A DNA stretch of 10,870 bases from DSNY01 sp037442465 (lineage in GTDB: Bacteria; Pseudomonadota; Gammaproteobacteria; Burkholderiales; Burkholderiaceae_F): NCBI GenBank assembly GCA_037442465.1, contig JBBIQI010000117.1:1-10870 (forward strand), in the 5' to 3' direction. Of the stretch, positions 1 through 4,927 are shown in pieces. The notes under the pieces were generated by a model, which did not search any database, was not told the DNA's origin, and worked only from the letters and a program-made list of their open reading frames with translations. Both the position numbers and the translations under genes were made by a program. Within the stretch, counting starts at the first letter, position 1. Each line of letters begins with the position of its first letter.

Positions 1-177
1 CGCGCGGTGGCCGCCGACCGCGGCGCCGCGCGCGTGCTGGGCGTCGCGCCGGGCACGCCGCTGTTGCAGGTGCGCCGTACGGCGCTGACCTTCGGCGACA
101 AGCCGGTCGAGTATCGCGTCTCGACGATCAACACCGCGCGGCACGACTACGTGCACCTACTGCAGCGGCCGGCCTGA
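1..177 (+). CDS. GntR-family transcriptional regulator, C-terminal end of UTRA domain (5' truncated)
   Basis: Frame 1 is open from the first base to a TGA at 175-177, giving 58 residues. The sequence has the typical end of a UTRA effector-binding domain, as in the HutC subfamily of GntR regulators: a 'GVAPGTPLLQVRRTAL' stretch, then 'DKPVEYRVSTINTARHDYV'. In this family the Pro-Leu-Leu strand and the Glu-Tyr-Arg segment belong to the ligand-binding core. The DNA-binding winged helix lies outside the window, so the ligand and target genes cannot be named. It reads in the same direction as glnB but is separated from it by 216 bases with a promoter, so the two are probably independent. The family call is solid; the subfamily is inference. 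Confidence 0.85.
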   Translation, partial: RAVAADRGAARVLGVAPGTPLLQVRRTALTFGDKPVEYRVSTINTARHDYVHLLQRPA

Positions 178-335
178 GCCGGATCGCTCGTGCGGTCGTC
201 GCTGCGATGCTCGGCAAACTCGAGTGCCGAAAACCTGCTTCGTTCGGCGCGCGGCGCGAGGTCTGCCGATCGAGCTTTGCCGCGTGCGATGCGCGCGGTG
301 CGCGACGGCCGACGCTGCGGCGGTGTTCGTCGCGG

Positions 336-366
336 TTGCGGCGTCAAAGCCGGGGCAGTCTAGAAT
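336..366 (+). promoter_or_regulatory. Putative sigma-70 promoter of glnB
   Basis: TAGAAT at 361-366 is one base from the -10 consensus. TTGCGG at 336-341 could be a -35 element, with a long 19-base spacer. The -10 lies 27 bases before the glnB ATG, leaving a leader of about 20 bases that holds GAGG (383-386) as ribosome binding site. The rest of 178-393 holds no gene I can support; a TCGGCA/TGCCGA dyad near 212-230 is its only other visible structure. I saw no sigma-54 type -24/-12 element, which one might expect for a nitrogen-controlled glnK. Confidence 0.45.
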
Positions 367-393
367 GCCGCCGAATTCGATCGAGGCCAGCCA

Positions 394-732
394 ATGAAAC
401 AGATCACCGCCATTATCAAGCCGTTCAAGCTCGACGAGGTGCGCGAGGCGCTCGCGGAAGTGGGCGTCAGCGGGCTCACGGTTACCGACGTCAAGGGCTT
501 CGGCCGCCAGAAGGGCCACACCGAGCTCTATCGCGGCGCCGAGTACGTGGTCGACTTCCTGCCGAAGGTCAAGGTCGAGGCGGTCGTCGCCGACGCGATC
601 GTCGAACGAGCGATCGAGGCGATCACGCGCGCCGCACGCACCGGCAAGATCGGCGACGGCAAGATCTTCGTGCGCCCGGTCGAGCAGGTGATCCGCATCC
701 GCACCGGCGAGACCGGCGAAAGCGCGGTGTAG
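394..732 (+). CDS. glnB: PII nitrogen regulatory protein (GlnB/GlnK family)
   Basis: This 112-residue protein is a full-length PII signal protein. PII trimers sense 2-oxoglutarate and ATP/ADP, and through GlnD-mediated uridylylation report nitrogen status to partners such as the glutamine synthetase adenylyltransferase, NtrB and AmtB. The T-loop 'KGHTELYRGAEYVVDF' carries the uridylylated Tyr51 and the conserved Tyr46. The B-loop 'TGKIGDGK' is at 83-90 and the C-loop 'RIRTGE' at 101-106. The ATG has a GAGG seven bases upstream. No amtB follows and no nadE or glutamine synthetase gene is visible, so context does not separate GlnB from GlnK. I prefer GlnB from the 'ALAEVGV' helix and the stand-alone promoter. 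The family is certain; the paralogue is a judgement. Confidence 0.93.
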   Translation: MKQITAIIKPFKLDEVREALAEVGVSGLTVTDVKGFGRQKGHTELYRGAEYVVDFLPKVKVEAVVADAIVERAIEAITRAARTGKIGDGKIFVRPVEQVIRIRTGETGESAV

Positions 733-741
733 GTACAGCGG

Positions 742-773
742 GCCGCCGGGCGTGTGTCGACCCGGCCGGCGGC
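742..773 (+). terminator. GC-rich hairpin after glnB, possible terminator
   Basis: GCCGCCGG (742-749) is complementary to CCGGCGGC (766-773) across a 16-base loop, starting nine bases after the glnB stop. No T-run follows, so it is not a classical intrinsic terminator. It may stall polymerase or protect the 3' end. Hairpins of this size arise easily by chance at this GC content. Confidence 0.3.
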
Positions 774-777
774 GGCG

Positions 778-868
778 TCATCCCGAGCGCAGCGACGGAA
801 CTCGGCGCAACGATGCGCCAGGGTTTCGCTCGCCACGCCGAAATCCCTCGCGCTGTTGGCGATGACTT
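778..868. repeat. Decayed inverted pair of REP-like ends
   Basis: GTCATCCCGAGCG at 778-790 and the inverse-oriented end TCCCTCGC...GATGAC finishing near 867 resemble, in diverged form, the two ends of the larger elements at 1004-1225 and 1264-1485. The pair encloses about 40 bases. It looks like an old, degraded member of the same repeat family. It contains no convincing gene. Confidence 0.5.
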
Positions 869-908
869 AACGGGCATCCGCGACGGCGAAATGAACGCGC
901 AAACTGGC

Positions 909-963
909 GGTGTCACGAAATTGGCCAATCCTGTTATTGATGATTGCCTAACCTCGTGACACC
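909..963. repeat. 10-bp perfect inverted repeat in an AT-richer segment
   Basis: GGTGTCACGA (909-918) and TCGTGACACC (954-963) are exact reverse complements separated by 35 bases. The loop is clearly AT-richer than anything nearby and contains the palindrome TTGGCCAA (921-928). The structure could be a hairpin in RNA, a protein-binding dyad or a mobile-element relic. No ORF crosses it convincingly. Confidence 0.5.
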
Positions 964-1003
964 ACCAGCTTGCGAGGTTTTCGGCTCCGAACGCCCCGGT
1001 TCC

Positions 1004-1225
1004 GTCATCCCGAGCGCACGCGAGGGATCTCGGGTGCTCGGACGGCTTCTCAGTCTTTCACACGGAGGACACGGAGGACGGGGCTTGCGGTTTCGAGTCT
1101 CGCTCCGTGTTGTCCGTGTTTGACCATGGTCGCGGAAAGTCGGCGCTGGCGGATCAGGCGGGCTGCAAGCAAGGGAGCTCGTGTTTGCAGACGGCCGAGA
1201 TTCCTCGCCGGTGGCTCGGAATGAC
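1004..1225. repeat. REP-doublet-like element, copy 1
   Basis: The left end (1004-1031) begins GTCATCCCGAGCGCACGC and ends GAGGGATCTC. The right end (1197-1225) is its imperfect reverse complement, beginning GAGATTCCTCGCC and ending CTCGGAATGAC. The element therefore has terminal inverted repeats of about 28 bp around a 165-bp interior. It resembles a REPIN or MITE in layout, but the interior is longer than in typical REPINs. No transposase or RAYT gene is in the window. Confidence 0.7.
1060..1119. repeat. Nested inverted repeat of CACGGAGGA type, copy 1
   Basis: ACACGGAGGACACGGAG (1060-1076) is complementary to 1103-1119 with two mismatches, leaving a 26-base loop. The left arm is itself a direct repeat of ACACGGAGG. 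The structure lies inside the REP-doublet-like element. It would fold into a long hairpin if transcribed. Confidence 0.7.
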
Positions 1226-1263
1226 GAGGCAAGAAGCGGTTCGGCTCCGAACGCACCGGTTCC

Positions 1264-1485
1264 GTCATCCCGAGCGCACGCGAGGGATCTCGGGTGCTCG
1301 GACGGCTTCTCAGTCTTTCACACGGAGGACACGGAGGACGGGGCTTGCGGTTTCGAGTCTCTCTCCGTGTTCTCCGTGTCTGACAAGGGTCGCGGAAAGT
1401 CGGCGCTGGCGGATCAGGCGGGCTGCAAGCACGGCAGCCCGCGTTTACGGACGGCCGAGATTCCTCGCCGGTGGCTCGGAATGAC
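1264..1485. repeat. REP-doublet-like element, copy 2
   Basis: This is the same arrangement as 1004-1225 shifted by 260 bases: left end at 1264-1291 and inverse right end at 1457-1485. The ends are identical in the two copies, while the part of the interior next to the right end has diverged. Confidence 0.7.
1320..1379. repeat. Nested inverted repeat of CACGGAGGA type, copy 2
   Basis: The left arm 1320-1336 and right arm 1363-1379 pair over 17 positions with one mismatch, better than in copy 1. Because copy 1 has two mismatches in the same arm, the two copies have drifted since duplication. Confidence 0.7.
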
Positions 1486-1535
1486 GAGGAACGAAGTGGC
1501 TCGGTATGACGAGTCAAGAAGCGGCTCGGTATGAC
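1486..1535. repeat. Two tandem 25-bp units derived from the REP right end
   Basis: Units 1486-1510 and 1511-1535 differ at about four of 25 positions, and both end in GGCTCGGTATGAC. That motif is almost the right end of the larger elements (GGCTCGGAATGAC at 1213-1225 and 1473-1485). Right-end motifs thus finish at 1485, 1510 and 1535, exactly 25 bases apart. Confidence 0.7.
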
Positions 1536-1587
1536 ATGGGGCTGCGCGCGCGGGGCGGTGGCCACGTGTCGCAAGGATTTGTAAGGC

Positions 1588-2205
1588 TCATGAGTTGATT
1601 GTCCAGTTCCGCCGCCAGGCGATCAGACGGATCGCGACGATCAGCGTGCCCGCGGTCCACAGCGCGATCGCTTCGGGCGAACCGAAGTCGATCATCACCA
1701 GGTAGAACCAGCAGCCGGCGAAGGCGGCGAGCGCGTACGGCTTGCCGTCGCGCAGCACCATCGGCACCTCGTTCAGGATCACGTCGCGCAGGATGCCGCC
1801 GGCCACACCCGTGATCACGCCCATCATCGCGGCGATGATCCACGGCAGGTCGAACGCGGACGCCACTGACACGCCGGCGACCGCAAAGAAACCGAGACCG
1901 ATCGCGTCGGCGACCACGAAGGCGGTCGGCGCGACGACGCGCTGCGCGATCCGCATGATCGGCGCGGCGATCAGCGTCAGCACCAGGATCAGGATCACGT
2001 ACTCGTAGTGCTGGACCCAGAAGAACGGACGCCGATCAAGCAACAGATCGCGCAGCGTGCCGCCGCCGAACGCGGTGACGAAGGCGACGGTAAAGACGCC
2101 GACGGGATCCATCTGTTTGCTGCGCGCCTCGGCAAATCCGGAAAACGCACAGGCGAGCACGGCGATGAACTCGATCGCCGGAACGATGACGGTCTGCGCC
2201 TGCAC
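1588..2205 (-). CDS. TRIC-type (trimeric intracellular cation channel family) membrane protein
   Basis: This 205-residue inner-membrane protein belongs to the bacterial TRIC / UPF0126 family (relatives YicG and YadS). It has two homologous halves, each of about three membrane helices, with the family's glycine-rich repeats 'GGGTLRD' at 47-53 and 'GGILRD' at 136-141. Each repeat is followed by a hydrophobic Leu/Ile-rich segment and a Pro ('DRRPFFWV', 'NEVPMVLR'). Structures of prokaryotic TRICs show a trimer with one pore per subunit, mainly passing monovalent cations. The physiological role in bacteria is uncertain. I chose the GTG at 2205 because AAGAG precedes it by five bases and the upstream Smr gene stops one base before it; an ATG at 2256 would add a non-family extension overlapping Smr. 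It is probably the last gene of the trxB operon. Confidence 0.9.
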   Translation of the reverse strand: MQAQTVIVPAIEFIAVLACAFSGFAEARSKQMDPVGVFTVAFVTAFGGGTLRDLLLDRRPFFWVQHYEYVILILVLTLIAAPIMRIAQRVVAPTAFVVADAIGLGFFAVAGVSVASAFDLPWIIAAMMGVITGVAGGILRDVILNEVPMVLRDGKPYALAAFAGCWFYLVMIDFGSPEAIALWTAGTLIVAIRLIAWRRNWTINS

Positions 2206-2206
2206 G

Positions 2207-2875
2207 TCAGCTCTTAGTGACCGCCGTCGACGGCCGCAGCAACACCACCAGGGCACCGCTGCCGCCTTCGGCGGCGCGCGCCTGGCAGAAGGCGATCACT
2301 TCGTCGCGCTGCACGAGCCAGGCGCGCACCTTGCCCTTGAGCACCGGCTGCCGGTCTTTCGAACCCAGCCCTTTGCCGTGGACGATGCGCACGCAGCGCT
2401 GCCCGCGCTTGATCGCCTCGCGCAGGAACGCCGCGAGTTCCTCGCGCGCTCCGTCCACGCGATGGCCGTGCAGGTCCAATTCGGACTGGATCACCCAGTC
2501 GCCGCGGCGCAGCCTGCGCAGCACGTCGGGGCCGATGCCGGGCCGCCGGTACGATAGCGACTCGTCGGTGTCGAGCAGCGATTCGAGGTCGATCTCGTCG
2601 GACACCGATTGCGCGAGCACCTGCCGCTCGTCGATCTGGCGCTGTTTCGGGTGCGGCGGATGCGGGCGTGGTGCGTGATGCTTGCGGCCGTGCGGTGCCA
2701 GCGGCCTGACGTCGCCGAGCGCTTCGACGGCCGCCTTGAATTCGTTGGCTGCGTCTACTTCGCGCCGGCGCTGCTGCGCCTCCTCGCGACGACGACGCGC
2801 TTCGTCCTGCGTGCGCCGCACGAGTTCGTCGCGTAAGCGAGCGAGTTCCGCCAGGCCCTTGATCCGCTGGGCCAT
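2207..2875 (-). CDS. Smr/MutS2 C-terminal domain protein
   Basis: This 222-residue protein has a charged, probably coiled-coil N-terminus (about 8-45, rich in Arg, Glu and Gln), a Pro/His-rich linker (58-78) and a C-terminal Smr domain (about 130-213). Conserved Smr features are 'LDLHG' at 133-137, 'VRIVHGKG' at 162-169 and the glycine-rich 'EGGSGALVVLL' near the end. Smr domains bind nucleic acid and often cut it. The E. coli relative SmrB cleaves mRNA at collided ribosomes, but a shared substrate here is inference. The ATG at 2875 lies 16 bases after the trxB stop with no clear ribosome binding site, so translational coupling is likely. The stop is followed one base later by the TRIC start. 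Confidence 0.88.
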   Translation of the reverse strand: MAQRIKGLAELARLRDELVRRTQDEARRRREEAQQRRREVDAANEFKAAVEALGDVRPLAPHGRKHHAPRPHPPHPKQRQIDERQVLAQSVSDEIDLESLLDTDESLSYRRPGIGPDVLRRLRRGDWVIQSELDLHGHRVDGAREELAAFLREAIKRGQRCVRIVHGKGLGSKDRQPVLKGKVRAWLVQRDEVIAFCQARAAEGGSGALVVLLRPSTAVTKS

Positions 2876-2891
2876 CGGGATGGCCCGGACT

Positions 2892-3887
2892 TCAGGCGGC
2901 GACCGTAGCCGCTTCGGCCGCCGGCGCGTTCGCGGTGTCCTGCGCCTCGAGCCAGCGCTGCGCATCGAGCGCGGCCATACAGCCCGTGCCGGCCGAGGTC
3001 ACGGCCTGCCGGTAGACGTGGTCCTGCACGTCGCCAGCGGCGAACACGCCGGGCACGCTGGTCATCGTCGCCATCCCTTGCGAGCCGCCCCGGGTGACGA
3101 TGTAGCCGTTGGTCATCTCGAGCTGACCCTTGAAGATGTCGGTATTCGGCTGGTGGCCGATCGCAATGAAGCAGCCTTGCACGGGCAGATCCGTTTTCTC
3201 GCCGGTCCTGCTGTTGCGGATGCGCACGCCGGTGACGCCCTGGTCGTCGCCGAGTACCTCGTCGAGCTCGTGCCACAGATGCAGCACGATCTTGCCGTCC
3301 TTGACCTTGGCCATCAGCTTGTCGACCATGATCGGCTCGGCGCGGAACTTGTCGCGCCGATGGATCAGGTGCACCTTGTTCGCGATGTTCGCGAGATACA
3401 AGGCTTCCTCGACCGCGGTATTGCCGCCGCCGACGACGCAGACGTCCTGGTTGCGATAGAAAAAGCCGTCGCAGGTCGCGCAGCCGGACACGCCCTTGCC
3501 CATGAAGGCCTGCTCGCTCGGCAGGCCCAGATACTTGGCCGACGCCCCGGTGGCGATGATCAGCGCGTCGCAGGTATAGGTGCCGGAGTCGCCGCTGAGC
3601 CTGAAAGGACGCCGGCTCAGGTCGACCGTGTGAATGTGGTCGAACACGATCTCGGTATCGAAGCGCTCGGCGTGCCTCTGGAAGCGCGCCATCAGCTCCG
3701 GGCCTTGCACGCCGTCGGGGTCGGCCGGCCAGTTGTCGACGTCGGTCGTCGTCATCAACTGGCCGCCCTGGGCGAGGCCGGTGATCAGCATCGGCTTCAG
3801 ATTCGCGCGCGCGGCGTACACCGCGGCCGTATAGCCGGCGGGTCCCGATCCGAGGATCAAAACGCGTGCGTGTCGGCTGGTCGTCAT
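2892..3887 (-). CDS. trxB: Thioredoxin-disulfide reductase
   Basis: This 331-residue cytoplasmic flavoenzyme uses NADPH to reduce thioredoxin. The FAD-binding 'GSGPAGYTAAVYAARA' is at 13-28. The redox-active disulfide 'CATC' is at 136-139 and followed by Asp140. The NADPH-binding 'GGGNTAVEEALYL' is at 153-165 with the phosphate-contacting 'HRRDKFRA' at 176-183. The second FAD motif 'FAAGDVQD' is at 282-289. The C-terminus carries a short Ala-rich tail (about 316-331) beyond the usual family end. The ATG at 3887 is chosen because GAGGAG ends six bases before it, the strongest ribosome binding site in the window. A consensus TATAAT lies about 40 bases upstream. It leads a tight set with the Smr and TRIC genes. 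Confidence 0.97.
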   Translation of the reverse strand: MTTSRHARVLILGSGPAGYTAAVYAARANLKPMLITGLAQGGQLMTTTDVDNWPADPDGVQGPELMARFQRHAERFDTEIVFDHIHTVDLSRRPFRLSGDSGTYTCDALIIATGASAKYLGLPSEQAFMGKGVSGCATCDGFFYRNQDVCVVGGGNTAVEEALYLANIANKVHLIHRRDKFRAEPIMVDKLMAKVKDGKIVLHLWHELDEVLGDDQGVTGVRIRNSRTGEKTDLPVQGCFIAIGHQPNTDIFKGQLEMTNGYIVTRGGSQGMATMTSVPGVFAAGDVQDHVYRQAVTSAGTGCMAALDAQRWLEAQDTANAPAAEAATVAA

Positions 3888-3928
3888 CGAATTCTCCTCG
3901 GCGGATCGCACCGTCGTGTTGGCGAGCG

Positions 3929-3934
3929 ATTATA
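3929..3934 (-). promoter_or_regulatory. Consensus -10 element of trxB
   Basis: On the minus strand 3934-3929 reads TATAAT, with the context CCCCACCTATAATCGC. This predicts a start near 3922 and a leader of about 35 bases. No good TTGACA-like -35 is visible; the expected position falls within the dyad at 3950-3968. The ftsK promoter has a very similar context (ACACCTATAATCCG). Confidence 0.65.
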
Positions 3935-3949
3935 GGTGGGGCGCGTCGG

Positions 3950-3968
3950 CGCGAAGCGGTGCTTCGCG
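3950..3968. promoter_or_regulatory. 8-bp inverted repeat over the trxB -35 region
   Basis: CGCGAAGC (3950-3957) and GCTTCGCG (3961-3968) are exact reverse complements around a GGT loop. On the minus strand this covers the expected -35 position of the trxB promoter. It could be an operator or a hairpin ending transcription from the upstream regulator gene. There is no T-run on either side. Confidence 0.4.
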
Positions 3969-4145
3969 AAACCCCGCCTCCGCCCGCAGGCGCCGCGCAA
4001 GCCCGCGTAGCACCGTCGGTACGAGTCGGATCGTCAGCCCGCGGGCCGACAGCGTGGATTCACCGCGCCAGAACGCACGCAAACGGGGGCGACCTCCTGA
4101 AATGTCCGGGCTAGGCCGTGCGGATGAGTCGTGATTCGGACTGCG

Positions 4146-4172
4146 CACGTGTCGCCGGACGGCCGACACGTG
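4146..4172 (-). terminator. Hairpin after the response regulator gene, possible terminator
   Basis: CACGTGTCG (4146-4154) and CGACACGTG (4164-4172) form a perfect 9-bp stem with a 9-base loop, six bases beyond the response regulator stop (4178). No T-run follows on the minus strand, so its terminator role is likely from position rather than from sequence. It would separate the sensor operon from trxB. Confidence 0.45.
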
Positions 4173-4177
4173 AAGTC

Positions 4178-4927
4178 TCACATCTGCCGGAACAGATGCG
4201 TGTAGCTGTCGGACACCAGCAGCGTGTCGTCGCGTTTCTTGAGCTTGACCAGCATGCGGCCGCGAAAATCGCGTGCGACGCCGGCGATCGCGTTGGCGTT
4301 GACGAGCGTTGAGCGATGGATCTGCCAGAACTGCTGGGGGTCGAGCTCCTCGACCAGTTCCTTCAGCGGCTTGCGAATCAACGCTTCGCCGTCGCCGGTG
4401 ACGACGCGCGTGTACTTGTTGTCCGCCTGGAAGTAGGCGACCTCGTCGACCGTGATCAGCTTCAGGTTCTGTCCGACCGACGCATTGATCCAGCGAAGAA
4501 ACGTCTTGCGCGGCGCGCCGGTGCCGATGCGATCGAGCACCGCGTCGATGCGCGCCGGCGGTGCGGCGATCCGCTGCTTCAACCGGCTTACGGTCGTGAA
4601 CAGCCGCGCCGCCGAAATCGGCTTCAGCACGTAGTCGACGGCGCCCTGCTCGAACGCGGCGACCGCGTACTCGTCGTAGGCGGTGACGAAGACCACGTGG
4701 CAACGCCCGCTCGCCTGGCGTGCGACCTCCAGCCCGGTCGCGCCGGGCATCTGGATGTCGAGGAACAGCACCTCGGGCCGACGCTCGTCCAGCAATCGCA
4801 GCGCCTGCACGCCGTCGGCCGCCTCGGCGACGATCGCAAGCTCGGGCCAGAGCTGGCCGAGCTGCTCGACGAGCTGATGGCGCAGTGTGGGTTCGTCCTC
4901 AGCGACGAGCGCGGTCGGCGAGCTCAT
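4178..4927 (-). CDS. LytTR-type response regulator (AlgR/LytR family)
   Basis: This 249-residue protein has a receiver domain (about 1-118) and a LytTR DNA-binding domain (about 143-247). The receiver is complete: acidic pair Asp11/Glu12, phosphoacceptor Asp57 in 'LFLDIQMPG', Thr82 in 'VFVTAYDEYA' and Lys102 in 'VLKPIS'. LytTR hallmarks are 'VAYFQADNKYTRVV' (163-176) and 'FWQIHRSTLVNANAI' (200-214). LytTR proteins bind direct repeats through a beta-rich fold and usually pair with five- or four-TM kinases of the type encoded just upstream. The start codon lies inside the 3' end of the kinase-like gene (29-base overlap) without a clear ribosome binding site, so translation is probably coupled. 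Target genes are unknown; autoregulation is suggested by repeats upstream of the operon. Confidence 0.94.
   Translation of the reverse strand: MSSPTALVAEDEPTLRHQLVEQLGQLWPELAIVAEAADGVQALRLLDERRPEVLFLDIQMPGATGLEVARQASGRCHVVFVTAYDEYAVAAFEQGAVDYVLKPISAARLFTTVSRLKQRIAAPPARIDAVLDRIGTGAPRKTFLRWINASVGQNLKLITVDEVAYFQADNKYTRVVTGDGEALIRKPLKELVEELDPQQFWQIHRSTLVNANAIAGVARDFRGRMLVKLKKRDDTLLVSDSYTHLFRQM

Larger units (their letters stand above)
981..1500. repeat. 260-bp unit in direct tandem duplication (two copies)
   Basis: Bases 981-1240 and 1241-1500 align without gaps at a period of exactly 260. By eye I count about 16 mismatches, roughly 94% identity. Differences cluster in the last third of the unit (around 1125-1240 versus 1385-1500), while the first 120 bases are almost identical. 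Similarity stops a few bases after 1501. Neither copy encodes a recognisable protein. Together with flanking repeats this fills most of the 855-base gene-free stretch 733-1587. Confidence 0.95.

Noticed and set aside
212..230. TCGGCA/TGCCGA hairpin after the GntR gene as a terminator
   Set aside because: Only six base pairs and followed by A residues, not T, on the coding strand.
946..1000. GCCTAAC at 946 as one end of an integron attC site
   Set aside because: No GTTRRRY partner at a suitable distance and no integrase; a chance heptamer.
981..1535. CRISPR array
   Set aside because: Two long tandem copies and two 25-bp units without regular unique spacers; no cas genes.
1563..1572. CACGTGTCGC shared with 4146-4155, each just downstream of a minus-strand gene
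   Set aside because: Shared 10-mers are expected dozens of times by chance in a window of this size, and only the second copy is part of an inverted repeat.
1050..1574. Open frames of 80-175 codons on both strands across the 260-bp duplication
   Set aside because: Frames follow the repeat, use Arg/Ser/Pro-rich sequence and have no ribosome binding site; typical of mis-called genes in REP-like DNA.
2682..3935. A 417-codon plus-strand frame opposite trxB and smr
   Set aside because: Antisense shadow of well-supported genes; low-complexity His/Ala/Gly/Arg sequence without a family signature.
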